Assembly: GCA_033875255.1 (NCBI GenBank)
Contig: JAWZSN010000002.1
Span: 186,001-250,000, forward strand
Origin: Marinimicrococcus sp033875255
GTDB lineage: Bacteria > Pseudomonadota > Alphaproteobacteria > Geminicoccales > Geminicoccaceae
DNA: 64,000 nucleotides
Reading direction: 5' to 3'
Under the pieces are notes generated by a model. It searched no databases, was not told the origin of the DNA, and saw nothing but the letters and a program-made list of their open reading frames with translations. The position numbers and the translations under genes are program-made. Positions 40,421-49,482 of the stretch are shown here, piece after piece; within the stretch, counting starts at the first letter, position 1, and each line of letters opens with the position of its first letter.

Positions 40421-41517
40421 TGTACGTGGCCGTCAAGGGCGGCGAGCGGGCGATCGACAATGCCCATCGCTGGCTCGCCGAGCGCCGCCGCGGTGACGCG
40501 ACCGTGCCGGAGCTTTCGGTGGCGCAAGTTCGAGAGCAGCTCTCACTGGCCGTCGACCGGGTGATGAACGAGGGCTCGTGCTTCGATCCGGAGCTCGCGG
40601 CCCTGGCCCTCAAGCAGGCCCGCGGCGACGTGGTGGAGGCGGCGTTCCTCCTTCGCGCCTACCGCACCACCCTGCCGCGCTTCGGCTACAGCGAGCCGGT
40701 GGACACCGCCGCCATGCTGGTGCAGCGGCGAATCTCGGCCACCTACAAGGATCTGCCCGGCGGGCAGGTGCTGGGCCCCACCTTCGACTACACCCACCGC
40801 CTGCTCGACTTCTGTCTGATGGCGGAGGGCGAGGCGCCGGCCCCGGCACCCGAGGCGCAGCCTGAGGGCGACGGGACCAGCCCGCACGTCCTCTCCATCC
40901 TCGACCGCGAGGGGCTGATGCAGCAGGAGGAGCCGGAGCAGGAGGGCGAGGCCGCGGCCGACCTGACCCGCGAGCCGCTGCTCTTCCCGGCCGACCGCGA
41001 TCTCTGGCTGCAGGGCCTGGCGCGTGGCGACGAGGGTTTCCTCCTGGCCCTGGGCTACTCGACCCAGCGCGGCTTCGGCAGCACGCATCCTTTCGTGGGC
41101 GAGCTGCGGGTCGGCGAGGTGGCCGTCGAGTTCGTGCCGGAGGAGCTGGGCTTTCCGGTGGAGCTGGGGACCGTCCCCGTCACCGAGTGCGAGATGGTCA
41201 ACCAGTTCAAGGGCTCGAGGAGCGAGCCGCCGCAGTTCACCCGTGGCTACGGCCTGGCCTTCGGTCATGCCGAGCGCCGGGCGATGAGCATGGCGCTGGT
41301 GGACCGGGCGCTGCGCGAGGCGCAGACCGCCGGCGAGGCCGCAGCACCGGCCCAGGACCAGGAATTCGTGCTCTACCATGCCGACAACGTGCAGGCCTCG
41401 GGCTTCGTCGAGCATCTGAAGCTGCCGCACTATGTCGACTTCCAGGGCGAGCTGGAGACCATCCGCCGGCTGCGGGCTGCTGCCGCCGACGAGAGCCGCG
41501 CGGAGGCCGCCGAATGA
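40420..41517 (+). CDS. phnI: C-P lyase core complex subunit PhnI (nucleosidase)
   Basis: A 365-residue subunit that displaces the adenine of ATP to give ribose triphosphate methylphosphonate. It begins MYVAVKGGERAIDNAHRWL; SYSEP-like VDTAAMLVQRRISATYKDLPGGQVLGPTFDYTHRLLDF (about 93-130) and GFGSTHPFVGELRVGEV near residue 216 are strong PhnI marks. The C-terminal domain has YHADNVQASGFVEHLKLPHYVDFQ. A Pro/Glu/Gln-rich acidic loop around residues 137-185 varies between species. The 4-base ATGA overlap couples it to phnJ. Confidence 0.95.
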   Translation: MYVAVKGGERAIDNAHRWLAERRRGDATVPELSVAQVREQLSLAVDRVMNEGSCFDPELAALALKQARGDVVEAAFLLRAYRTTLPRFGYSEPVDTAAMLVQRRISATYKDLPGGQVLGPTFDYTHRLLDFCLMAEGEAPAPAPEAQPEGDGTSPHVLSILDREGLMQQEEPEQEGEAAADLTREPLLFPADRDLWLQGLARGDEGFLLALGYSTQRGFGSTHPFVGELRVGEVAVEFVPEELGFPVELGTVPVTECEMVNQFKGSRSEPPQFTRGYGLAFGHAERRAMSMALVDRALREAQTAGEAAAPAQDQEFVLYHADNVQASGFVEHLKLPHYVDFQGELETIRRLRAAAADESRAEAAE

Positions 41518-42407
41518 GCGCCGCGACCGATACCGATGCCGGCGGCACGCTGGCAGGCTACAACTTCGCCTATCTGGACGAGCAGACCAAGCGGATGATC
41601 CGCCGCGCCCTGCTCAAGGCGGTGGCGATCCCGGGCTATCAGGTGCCCTTCGCCTCGCGCGACATGCCGCTGCCCTATGGCTGGGGCACGGGCGGCATAC
41701 AGGTGACGGCCGCCTGCATCGGCCAGAAGGACGTGCTCAAGGTCATCGACCAGGGTGCCGACGATACCACCAACGCCGTCTCGATCCGCCGCTTCTTCGC
41801 CACCACGGCCGGCGTGGCTACCACCGAGCGGACCGGCGAGGCGAGCATCATCCAGACCCGCCACCGCATCCCCGAGCAGCCGCTCGAGGAGGGCCAGATC
41901 CTCGTCTACCAGGTGCCGATCCCCGAGCCGCTGCGCTTCCTCGAGCCGCGCGAGCGGGAGACCAGGAAGCTCCACGCGCTGGCCGACTACGGCGTGATGC
42001 ACGTGCGGCTCTACGAGGACATCGCCCGGCTCGGGCGGATCGCCACGAGCTACTCCTATCCGGTGCTGGTGAACGGCCGCTACGTGATGTCGCCCTCGCC
42101 GATCCCCAAGTTCGACAATCCCAAGATGCACATGAGCCCGGCGCTGCAGCTCTTCGGCGCCGGCCGCGAGAAGCGCATCTATGCCATCCCGCCCTTCACG
42201 AAGGTCGTGAGCCTCGACTTCGAGGACCATCCCTTCGAGATCCAGAAGTGGGACGAGCCCTGCGCCATCTGCGGGGCCACCGACAGCTATCTGGACGAGG
42301 TGGTCACCGACGATGCGGGCGGCCGCATCTTTTGCTGTTCGGATACCGACCATTGCGCCGGGCGGGTCGCCGCCGGGCACGGTCCTGCCGCCGGAGACGA
42401 CCGATGA
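41514..42407 (+). CDS. phnJ: Radical SAM carbon-phosphorus lyase PhnJ
   Basis: A 297-residue enzyme that cleaves the C-P bond with an iron-sulfur cluster and S-adenosylmethionine, releasing the alkane and ribose cyclic phosphate. The four cysteines at 250, 253, 275 and 281 keep the spacing of E. coli PhnJ Cys241, 244, 266 and 272. Other conserved blocks are YAIPPFTKVVSLDFEDHPF near residue 224 and GYQVPFASRDMPLPYGWGTGG near residue 41. All catalytic features are present, so the pathway should be functional. It overlaps phnI and phnK by ATGA. Confidence 0.96.
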   Translation: MSAATDTDAGGTLAGYNFAYLDEQTKRMIRRALLKAVAIPGYQVPFASRDMPLPYGWGTGGIQVTAACIGQKDVLKVIDQGADDTTNAVSIRRFFATTAGVATTERTGEASIIQTRHRIPEQPLEEGQILVYQVPIPEPLRFLEPRERETRKLHALADYGVMHVRLYEDIARLGRIATSYSYPVLVNGRYVMSPSPIPKFDNPKMHMSPALQLFGAGREKRIYAIPPFTKVVSLDFEDHPFEIQKWDEPCAICGATDSYLDEVVTDDAGGRIFCCSDTDHCAGRVAAGHGPAAGDDR

Positions 42408-43180
42408 GCGAGACGCCGCTGCTCCGCGTGGAGGGGCTCTCCAAGCGCTACGGCGCGCTCACGGCGGTGAACGAGGTGGGCTTCGAGCTGTGGCCGGGCG
42501 AGGTGCTGGCCGTGGTGGGCGAGTCGGGCTCCGGCAAGAGCACGCTGCTGGGCTGCGTGGCCGGCCTCACTGACGCCGATGCCGGCAGCATCACCTATGA
42601 GAGCCGACACGACGGGACGGTGGACCTGCGCGCGCTTCCCGAGGCGCGGCGGCGGTGGCTCCTGCGCACCGAGTGGGGCTACGTGCACCAGAACCCGCGC
42701 GACGGGCTGCGTCTCGGGATCACCGCCGGCGGCAATATCGGCGAGCGGCTGATGGCGGTGGGCGCCCGCCACTACGGGCGCATCCGCGACGAGGCGCAGG
42801 AGTGGCTGGAGCGGGTCGAGATCGAGGCACCGCGCATCGACCACCTCCCGCGGACCTTCTCGGGCGGCATGCAGCAGCGCCTGCAGATCGCCCGCAACCT
42901 CGTGTCGCGGCCGCGGCTGATCTTCATGGACGAGCCCACCGGCGGGCTCGACGTGTCGGTCCAGGCGCGGCTTCTCGATCTGATGCGCACGCTGGTCACC
43001 GAGCTGCAGCTTTCCGTGATCATCGTGACCCACGACCTCGCGGTGGCGCGGCTGCTCTCGCACCGGATGATGGTGATGCAGCGGGGCCGGGTGGTGGAGA
43101 CGGGTCTGACCGACCAGATCCTCGACGACCCGCAGCACCCCTACAGCCAGCTCCTTGTCGCCTCGATCCTGCAGGGCTGA
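42404..43180 (+). CDS. phnK: C-P lyase ABC-type ATPase PhnK
   Basis: A 258-residue ABC ATPase that binds the PhnGHIJ core and is not a transport subunit. Walker A is GESGSGKST near residue 39, the signature FSGGMQQRLQIARN lies near residue 149 and Walker B is LIFMDEPTGGLD near residue 172. GYVHQNPRDGLRL near residue 93 is a PhnK-type Q-loop. It is coupled to phnJ by ATGA and is followed four bases later by phnL. Confidence 0.94.
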   Translation: MSETPLLRVEGLSKRYGALTAVNEVGFELWPGEVLAVVGESGSGKSTLLGCVAGLTDADAGSITYESRHDGTVDLRALPEARRRWLLRTEWGYVHQNPRDGLRLGITAGGNIGERLMAVGARHYGRIRDEAQEWLERVEIEAPRIDHLPRTFSGGMQQRLQIARNLVSRPRLIFMDEPTGGLDVSVQARLLDLMRTLVTELQLSVIIVTHDLAVARLLSHRMMVMQRGRVVETGLTDQILDDPQHPYSQLLVASILQG

Positions 43181-43183
43181 TCC

Positions 43184-43885
43184 ATGACCAGGCCACTTCT
43201 CTCCGTCGAGGCGCTGAGCAAGCGCTTCACCCTCCACCTTCAGGGCGGGCTCGAGATCCCGGTGCTGGACGGGCTGGGCTTCTCCGTGCGGCCGGGCGAG
43301 TGCGTCGTGCTGGCCGGCGCCTCGGGTGTCGGCAAGAGCACAGTCCTCAAGCTGATCCACGGCTCCTACAAGGCCTCCTCCGGCCGGGTGCTGGTGCGCC
43401 ACGATGATGCTTCGGTTGATCTCGTCTCGGCCGATCCGCGCACCGTGCTCGAGGTGCGGCGCCGCACGCTGGGCTATGTCAGCCAGTTCCTGCGGGTGGT
43501 GCCGCGCGTGCCGGCCATCGACGTGGTGGCCGAGCCCCTGGTGGCGCTCGGCACGCCGCGCGAGGAGGCTCGCGAGCGCGCCGCCGCGCTGCTCTCGCGG
43601 CTGGCCATCCCCGAGCGGCTCTTCTCGCTTCCGCCCGCCACCTTCTCGGGCGGCGAGCAGCAGCGCGTGAACATTGCCCGCGGCTTCGCGCACCCCTATC
43701 CGGTACTTTTGCTCGACGAGCCCACCGCTTCCCTCGACGCCCGCAACCGGGCCACGGTGGTCGAGCTTATCGAGGAGGCCAAGGCGCGCGGTGCCGCCAT
43801 GGTGGGGATCTTCCACGACGAGGACGTGCGCGAGGCGGTGGCCACGCGCCTGGTGGACCTGACGGCGGAGCGCATGGCGGCATGA
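43184..43885 (+). CDS. phnL: C-P lyase ABC-type ATPase PhnL
   Basis: A 233-residue ABC ATPase homologous to PhnK. Walker A is GASGVGKSTVLK near residue 46, the signature FSGGEQQRVNIARG lies near residue 155 and Walker B is VLLLDEPTASLD near residue 178. YVSQFLRVVPRVPAIDVVAEPL (about 98-119) identifies PhnL. The protein joins PhnK on the C-P lyase core. It overlaps phnM by ATGA. Confidence 0.95.
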   Translation: MTRPLLSVEALSKRFTLHLQGGLEIPVLDGLGFSVRPGECVVLAGASGVGKSTVLKLIHGSYKASSGRVLVRHDDASVDLVSADPRTVLEVRRRTLGYVSQFLRVVPRVPAIDVVAEPLVALGTPREEARERAAALLSRLAIPERLFSLPPATFSGGEQQRVNIARGFAHPYPVLLLDEPTASLDARNRATVVELIEEAKARGAAMVGIFHDEDVREAVATRLVDLTAERMAA

Positions 43886-45024
43886 CGAGCGAGATGATCC
43901 TCACGAACGCCCGGATCGTCACTCCCGGGGAGGTGGTCGAGGGAACCCTCGTCGTGCGCGACGGGCAGATCGCCGATATCGGCCGGGGCGCCAGCGGTGC
44001 GGCCGGCGCCGTCGACCTCGGGGGCGACTGGCTGCTGCCGGGCCTGGTGGAGCTGCACACCGACAATCTCGAGCGGCAGTTCCAGCCGCGCCCCGGGGTC
44101 CGCTGGCCGGCCGACGCGGCCATGCTCCAGCACGATGCGCAGATTGCCGGCAGCGGCATCACCACCGTGTGCGACGCGGTCTGCGTGGGCTTTTACGGCG
44201 GCAAGCGGGAGCGGCTGGAGTTCCTGAAGCTCTCGCTGGAGGTGCTGCGCCGTGCCCGCAGGGCGGGGGCGCTCAAGACCGAGCACCGGCTGCACCTGCG
44301 CCTCGAGGTGAGCGACCCCGGCTGCCTCGAGCTCTTCGAGCCGCTGATGGACGAGGAGGGGCTCTCGGTGGTCTCCTTCATGGACCACACGCCCGGCCAG
44401 CGCCAGTGGCGCGACATCGAGAAGTACCGCACCTTCCACATGGGCCGGACGGTCACCAGCGAGGACCAGTTCGCCGCCATGATCGAGCGGCGGGTGGAGG
44501 AGCAAAAGCAGCATTTCAGCGCCAACCTTGCGCGTATCCTGGAGCTTCTCGAGGGCCATCCGGCGGTGCGCGCCAGCCATGACGACACGACGCCCGAGCA
44601 CGTGGCCGACGCGCGGGCCATGGGCGCCACCATCTCCGAGTTCCCGACCACGCTGGAGGCGGCGAGGGCGGCCCGCGAGGCCGGCATGAGCATCGTCATG
44701 GGCGGGCCCAACCTCGTGCTGGGCGGCTCGCACTCGGGCAATGTCTCGGCGGCCGAGCTGGCCCGCGAGGGACTGCTCGACGTCATGTCGTCCGACTACG
44801 TGCCCGCCAGCATGCTCCAGGCCGCCTTCCGGCTCGCCCGCGAGTTCGGCATGGCGATGCCCGAGGCGATCGCGCCGGTGACGCGGCATCCCGCCGAGCT
44901 TCTGGGGATGGCCGACCGCGGCGTGATCGAGCCCGGCCGCCGCGCCGACCTGGTGCGCGTGCACGAGGTCGGCGAAACGCCGCACGTCGGTGCGGTGTGG
45001 CGGGCCGGCCGGCGTATCGCCTGA
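43882..45024 (+). CDS. phnM: Ribose methylphosphonate triphosphate diphosphatase PhnM
   Basis: A 380-residue metal-dependent hydrolase that removes pyrophosphate from ribose 1-methylphosphonate 5-triphosphate. It contains the metal motif GLVELHTDNLERQFQPRPG near residue 55, FMDHTPGQRQWRD near residue 167, ASHDDTTPEHV near residue 232, SEFPTTLEAA near residue 250 and GGPNLVLGGSHSGNVSAAELA. It is the canonical copy, translationally coupled to phnL. Two further PhnM-like genes occur in this window. Confidence 0.94.
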   Translation: MTSEMILTNARIVTPGEVVEGTLVVRDGQIADIGRGASGAAGAVDLGGDWLLPGLVELHTDNLERQFQPRPGVRWPADAAMLQHDAQIAGSGITTVCDAVCVGFYGGKRERLEFLKLSLEVLRRARRAGALKTEHRLHLRLEVSDPGCLELFEPLMDEEGLSVVSFMDHTPGQRQWRDIEKYRTFHMGRTVTSEDQFAAMIERRVEEQKQHFSANLARILELLEGHPAVRASHDDTTPEHVADARAMGATISEFPTTLEAARAAREAGMSIVMGGPNLVLGGSHSGNVSAAELAREGLLDVMSSDYVPASMLQAAFRLAREFGMAMPEAIAPVTRHPAELLGMADRGVIEPGRRADLVRVHEVGETPHVGAVWRAGRRIA

Positions 45025-45054
45025 ACAGCCGCTGCATGGTAGACAGCCTGCGAC

Positions 45055-46200
45055 ATGTCTGAAGCGCATATTCTGGCCAACGCCCGCATCGTCACGCGCG
45101 AGGCCGTCGTCGACGGCAGCGTGGTGCTGCGCGAAGGCGTGATCGCCGCCCTCGAACGTGGCGGCACGGCGCCCGCCGGTGCCACGAATCTCGGCGGCGA
45201 CCTGCTGATCCCGGGTCTCGTGGAGCTTCACACCGACAATCTGGAGAAGCACTTCTCGCCGCGCGTCGGGGTGGAGTGGGATCCGGTAGCGGCCTCCATC
45301 AGCCACGACGTCCAGCTCGCCGGCTCGGGCATCACCACCGTATTCGATTCCCTGGTGATCGGCGCGGCGCCGGGCTGGGACATGCGCGACAGCTGGCTCA
45401 GGCCGATGCTGGGCGGCCTCGCCCACGCCCGCAGCCACGGCATGCTCAAGATCGACCACCGGCTGCATCTGCGCTGCGAGGTGACCCATCCCGAGATTGG
45501 CGCGCTCTTCGAGTCCTACGCCGACGAGCCCGGGCTGGGGGTCATGTCGCTCATGGACCATGCGCCCGGCGACCGGCAGTCGCCCGACATCGAGGCCTAC
45601 AAGCAGCGCTACCGCTCCAGCATCGGCATGAGCCACGAGCAGGTCGAGGCGCATGTGAACGCGCTGATCGAGGGCTCGCAGCGCCACGGGCCGGGCAACC
45701 GGCGGCTCCTGGGGGACCACGCGCGGCGGCGCGGTATCGCCCTTGCCAGCCACGACGACGCGCGCCTCGAGCATGTCGAGGAGGCGGCGGCACTGGGCTG
45801 CGTGGTGAGCGAGTTCCCCACCACGATGGAGGCTGCAGAGGCTGCCCGGGCGCACGGGCTGCAGGTGCTTATGGGCGCGCCCAACCTGATCCGCGGCGGC
45901 TCGCACTCGGGCAACGTGGCGGCGGGCGATCTGGCCCGGGCCGGGCTGCTCGACATCATCTCCTCCGACTACATTCCGGCGAGCCTGATCATGGCGGCCT
46001 TCCGCCTCGCCGCCGAGCCGTTCGGCATGGCGCTGCCCGAGGCGGTGGCCACGGTCACCGACAACCCGGCTCGCGCCGCCGGGCTCGATGATCGCGGCCG
46101 CATCGAGGTGGGCCTGCGGGGCGATCTGGTGCGGGTGCGGCTGGTCGATGGACGCCCGGTGGTGCGCGGCGTGTGGGTCCAGGGCGAGAGGGTGGCCTGA
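45055..46200 (+). CDS. phnM: Second PhnM-family diphosphatase
   Basis: A 381-residue PhnM paralogue directly after the canonical phnM (30 bp gap). It has the same motif set (VELHTDNLEKHFSPRVGVEW, LMDHAPGDRQSPDIEAYKQRY, LASHDDARLEHVEEA, SEFPTTMEAAEAA, GAPNLIRGGSHSGNVAAGDLA), so all metal ligands appear intact. The middle differs, with SDxW-like DMRDSWLRPMLGGLAHARSHG replacing the KRERLEFL segment. Tandem phnM copies could reflect different substrate preference or dosage. It is followed two bases later by the DUF1045 gene. Confidence 0.88.
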   Translation: MSEAHILANARIVTREAVVDGSVVLREGVIAALERGGTAPAGATNLGGDLLIPGLVELHTDNLEKHFSPRVGVEWDPVAASISHDVQLAGSGITTVFDSLVIGAAPGWDMRDSWLRPMLGGLAHARSHGMLKIDHRLHLRCEVTHPEIGALFESYADEPGLGVMSLMDHAPGDRQSPDIEAYKQRYRSSIGMSHEQVEAHVNALIEGSQRHGPGNRRLLGDHARRRGIALASHDDARLEHVEEAAALGCVVSEFPTTMEAAEAARAHGLQVLMGAPNLIRGGSHSGNVAAGDLARAGLLDIISSDYIPASLIMAAFRLAAEPFGMALPEAVATVTDNPARAAGLDDRGRIEVGLRGDLVRVRLVDGRPVVRGVWVQGERVA

Positions 46201-46202
46201 GC

Positions 46203-46889
46203 ATGCGTCGCTATGCGGTCTATTTCGCCCCGCCGGCCGGCTCGCCGCTGAGCCGCTTCGCATCCGAGTGGCTGGGCCGCGACGCCTACACCGACACGGT
46301 CCTGCCGCGGCCGGCATGGTGCGGGCTCGATCCCGACCGGGCCGCCGCCATCACCGCCTCGCCACGCCGCTACGGCTTCCACGCCACCTTGAAGGCGCCA
46401 TTCGCCGCGGCCGAGGGGGTGAGCCAGGACGATGTGCAGGGCGCCGTTGCGGCGCTGGCGGCGACACGCGCGCCGTTCGAGGTGCGGCTGAAGCTGGGCG
46501 TGCTCTCGGGCTTCGTGGCGCTGGTGCCGGCCGAGGCCTCGCCGGCGCTCGAGGCGCTGGCCGGGGATTGCGTGCGCGAGCTCGACCATCTGCGCGCACC
46601 GCTTTGCGCCCAGGAGATAGCGCGGCGCCGCAAGAGCCCGCTCTCGCCGGAGGAGGACGCCCATCTCCTGCGCTGGGGCTATCCCTACGTCCTCGAGCAG
46701 TTCCGCTTCCACATGACGCTGACCGAGCGGCTCGCCGAGCCCGAACTGGGGCAGGTGAAGGCCGTTTTGGCGGAGCAGGCCGCAGCGCTCTGCGCCGAGC
46801 CGGTGCGTTTCGACGCCCTTGCCGTGTTCGAGCAGCCCGACCGCCAGAGCCCCTTCGTGGTGACCGGCCGGCATCCCCTGGGCGGCTGA
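46203..46889 (+). CDS. DUF1045 protein, 2H phosphoesterase-like
   Basis: A 228-residue cytosolic protein starting RRYAVYFAPPAGSPLSRFASEWLGRD, the hallmark of DUF1045 proteins found in rhizobial phosphonate loci. Two HxT motifs, YGFHATLKAPF near residue 59 and FRFHMTLTER near residue 172, are the catalytic pair of 2H phosphoesterases. No PhnP is encoded in the window, and the pathway needs an enzyme to open the ribose 1,2-cyclic phosphate; this protein is the obvious candidate. That role is inferred from fold and context. Confidence 0.82.
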   Translation: MRRYAVYFAPPAGSPLSRFASEWLGRDAYTDTVLPRPAWCGLDPDRAAAITASPRRYGFHATLKAPFAAAEGVSQDDVQGAVAALAATRAPFEVRLKLGVLSGFVALVPAEASPALEALAGDCVRELDHLRAPLCAQEIARRRKSPLSPEEDAHLLRWGYPYVLEQFRFHMTLTERLAEPELGQVKAVLAEQAAALCAEPVRFDALAVFEQPDRQSPFVVTGRHPLGG

Positions 46890-47005
46890 GGGCCCGCCTC
46901 CTCCCGCGCATGGCTGGGGCGCGGCGCGCGGCTGGCGTCGCGCCTGCAGCTGGGGCAGGGTGCGGCGCTCGTCTGGACGTGCCGCACAACAGGACACCAG
47001 CCATC

Positions 47006-48247
47006 GTGACCGTCAGCTCTCCTGCGCCGGAGAACGCCGGCCGGCGCCATCTGCGCCCCGGCTCCTCGGCGTTCATCGCGCTGGTCGCCGCCCTCATGAC
47101 CATGACGGCGATGACCATCGACATCAACCTGCCGGCGATCCCGGCCCTGGCCGAGGATCTCGGGACCACGCTGACGCTGAGCCAGCTCACGGTCACCATC
47201 TTCTTCTTCGGCTTCGCCCTCGGGCAGGCCTTCTGGGGGCCCGTCTCGGACCGTTACGGCCGCAAGCCTGCGATGCTCGTGGGCATCGTCCTCTATGTCC
47301 TGAGCTCGATCGCCTGCACCTTCGCCGGCACCATCGATCAGCTCCTGGCGATGCGCTTCGCCCAGGGATTCGCGGCCGGCGCCGGCGCCATTCTCGGCCG
47401 CGCCATGATCCGCGATCTCTTCGAGGGGCCGCAGATGGCGAGGATCATGTCGCTGGCGCTGGCGGCCTTCGTCACCGCTCCGATCATCGCACCGTCCATC
47501 GGGGCCGCCTTGCTGAGTCTCGGATCGTGGCGGCTGATCTTCGCGCTGCTGACGGTCTATGGCCTGGTGCTGCTGGTGCTCTGCGCGCTGCTGCTGCCCG
47601 AGAGCCTACCCCAGCGGAACCCGCACGCCCTGCGCCCGAGCCGCCTGCTCGACGGCTATATCGCCATGGCCCGCAACCGCGCTTCGCTGGTCTTCGGTAC
47701 CGTCGTCACCTGCGGCTTTTGCGGCCTGACGATCTACCTCACCAATGCCTCGGCCATCTTCATGAGCGCCTATGGCATGACGGCCGGCCAGTTCGGCGTG
47801 GTGTTCGCGGTGGTGGCGATGTTCTCGGCCCTGGGCAATCTCGCCAATGCCCGCGTCGTCCGCCATCTGCCGCTGATCCGGGCGATCGGCATCGGTGTCG
47901 GCGGGGCGGCTGCCGGCATCGCGCTCAATCTCGCCGTGGCGAGCTTCTGGCAGCCCGAGAGTGGCTGGGCGCTGGTGCCCGGCTTCTGCCTCTTCTTCTT
48001 TTTCTTCGGGCTGATCGTCGCCAACGGGACGACCCTCGCCCTGCAGCCGCACCGGCAGATCGCCGGGGCCGCCACCTCGGCGCTCGGGGTGGCGCAGACC
48101 GTGGTGCCGGCGACGGCGGCGAGCCTGGTGGCGGCATCCTTCGACGGCACCGCCCGTCCGGCCTTGCTCACCACGGTGCTGCTGCTCGCGGCGGGCGGCG
48201 GCGTCGTGGCGATGCACTGCCGCAGGCAGGCCGAGCGCGCCGGCTGA
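47006..48247 (+). CDS. MFS transporter, Bcr/CflA drug-resistance type
   Basis: A 413-residue inner-membrane carrier with twelve segments. TMTAMTIDINLPAIPALAEDL near residue 35, GQAFWGPVSDRYGRKPAMLVG (motif A, about 75-95) and RFAQGFAAGAGAILGRAMIRDLF near residue 120 identify the Bcr/CflA branch, which exports drugs or metabolites. The GTG at 47006 has AGGA upstream; no ATG lies near. It is placed between DUF1045 and convergent phnN without a clear phosphonate link. It may have entered the locus separately. Confidence 0.85.
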   Translation: MTVSSPAPENAGRRHLRPGSSAFIALVAALMTMTAMTIDINLPAIPALAEDLGTTLTLSQLTVTIFFFGFALGQAFWGPVSDRYGRKPAMLVGIVLYVLSSIACTFAGTIDQLLAMRFAQGFAAGAGAILGRAMIRDLFEGPQMARIMSLALAAFVTAPIIAPSIGAALLSLGSWRLIFALLTVYGLVLLVLCALLLPESLPQRNPHALRPSRLLDGYIAMARNRASLVFGTVVTCGFCGLTIYLTNASAIFMSAYGMTAGQFGVVFAVVAMFSALGNLANARVVRHLPLIRAIGIGVGGAAAGIALNLAVASFWQPESGWALVPGFCLFFFFFGLIVANGTTLALQPHRQIAGAATSALGVAQTVVPATAASLVAASFDGTARPALLTTVLLLAAGGGVVAMHCRRQAERAG

Positions 48248-48254
48248 AGGCGGC

Positions 48255-48824
48255 TCAGGCGGCGAGGGGCTCGCGCAGCAGCGCCACGCAACGCTCGATC
48301 GCGGTCTCGAGCGGGCCGTCATTGATCAGGGTGACCACGTCGGACCCCGCCAGCTCATAGCGCCCGCCACGCGCCAGGCGGGCCTCGATGTCGGCCGCGT
48401 CCTCGCGGCCGCGGCTGGCGAGCCGGGCGGCGAGGACGGCGGGCGGCGCCGTCACCACCAGCACGCGCAGCGGCTGGAACAGGCGGCGCGCCTCGTCGAT
48501 CACCGCGCGGCTGACATTGACCACCACCGAGCGGCCGGTGGCCAGGTCCTGGGCAATCGAGGCGGGCACGCCGTAGGCAAGGCCGTGGGCGCGCCAGGAC
48601 AGGGCAAAGGCGCCCGCCGCCTCCATTCGCGCGAAGGTCTCGTCGCAAAGGGGAAGATGGTCCTCGCCGCCGGCCTCGGCCGGGCGGGTCACGAAGCGGC
48701 GCGGGAACTCGATGGAACGCGTCTCGGCAAGCTGCCTTCGGGCCCCGTCGATCACGCTGTCCTTGCCGGCCCCGCTGGGGCCCACCACGAGGAAAAGCAC
48801 GCCGCGCATCTGATCAGCCACCAT
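48255..48824 (-). CDS. phnN: Ribose 1,5-bisphosphokinase PhnN
   Basis: A 189-residue guanylate-kinase-like enzyme that phosphorylates ribose 1,5-bisphosphate to PRPP, the last step of the C-P lyase route. The P-loop VVGPSGAGKDS lies near residue 17, RRFVTRPAEAGGEDH near 44, and FALSWRAHGLAYGVP near 75. Start choice is uncertain: the ATG at 48824 is used, but a TTG at 48833 has the better GAGGA site, and ATG 48809 gives the shortest form. It overlaps the end of the hexapeptide transferase gene. Confidence 0.9.
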   Translation of the reverse strand: MVADQMRGVLFLVVGPSGAGKDSVIDGARRQLAETRSIEFPRRFVTRPAEAGGEDHLPLCDETFARMEAAGAFALSWRAHGLAYGVPASIAQDLATGRSVVVNVSRAVIDEARRLFQPLRVLVVTAPPAVLAARLASRGREDAADIEARLARGGRYELAGSDVVTLINDGPLETAIERCVALLREPLAA

Positions 48825-49482
48825 GTCGTTCAAGAAATTCCTCGACGCAAAGCGAGCGGAAATCGGCCAGCGCCTGGCCCACCCGCTCGTGCGGCCAGTC
48901 CCACCAGGCGAGCGCCTGCAGCCGCTCGGCCACGCGCTCGTCGAAGCGGCGGCGGATCGGCCGGGCAGGGTTGCCGGCGACGATCGTATAGGGTGCCACG
49001 TCGCGGGTCACCACCGACCCGGCGCCGATAACCGCGCCGGTGCCGATGCTGCGCCCGGCCAGGACGACGGCGCCGTGGCCGATCCACACGTCGTGGCCGA
49101 TGGTAACCTCGTGCTCGCGTCGCCAGGCGAAGAACGCATCCTCGTCCTCGCCAAGCCGGTAGCTGGATGCCCGGTAGAGGAAGTGGTGCTGGCTGGCCCG
49201 CCAGGTCGGATGGTTGCCCGGATTGATACGGGTGGCGGCGGCGATCGAGCAGAACCGGCCGATCGTGCTGTAGATGATGTCGGCGTCCTGGACCACGTAG
49301 CTGTAGCCGCCCATCGCGCTCTCGGCGACGCGCGTGCGTGCGCCCACCGCGGTCCACGGGCCGAATCTGGCGTCGCGGATCCCGGCCGTGGGGTGGATCG
49401 ACGGGCCGTCGGCGCTCAGCGGCGGCTGGCCGGGATCGCCGGCGGGTGCGTGGCGGGCGATGTGGCGCAGGTCTTCGGTCAT
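48814..49482 (-). CDS. Phosphonate-locus hexapeptide transferase
   Basis: A 222-residue left-handed beta-helix transferase. Hexapeptide repeats run from about residue 28 to 165 (YSYVVQDADIIYSTIGRFCSIA, IGHDVWIGHGAVVLAG, IGTGAVIGAGSVVTRDV), followed by YTIVAGNPARPIRRRFDE, a xenobiotic acetyltransferase ending. It matches the hexapeptide transferase family restricted to phosphonate loci. It may acetylate an aminophosphonate, replacing PhnO, but this is inferred. Its start overlaps the phnE stop by ATGA. Confidence 0.85.
   Translation of the reverse strand: MTEDLRHIARHAPAGDPGQPPLSADGPSIHPTAGIRDARFGPWTAVGARTRVAESAMGGYSYVVQDADIIYSTIGRFCSIAAATRINPGNHPTWRASQHHFLYRASSYRLGEDEDAFFAWRREHEVTIGHDVWIGHGAVVLAGRSIGTGAVIGAGSVVTRDVAPYTIVAGNPARPIRRRFDERVAERLQALAWWDWPHERVGQALADFRSLCVEEFLERHGG

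Noticed and set aside
43696..46317. 873-codon open frame on the minus strand
   Set aside because: Antisense to phnL and the two phnM genes; composition typical of a shadow frame.
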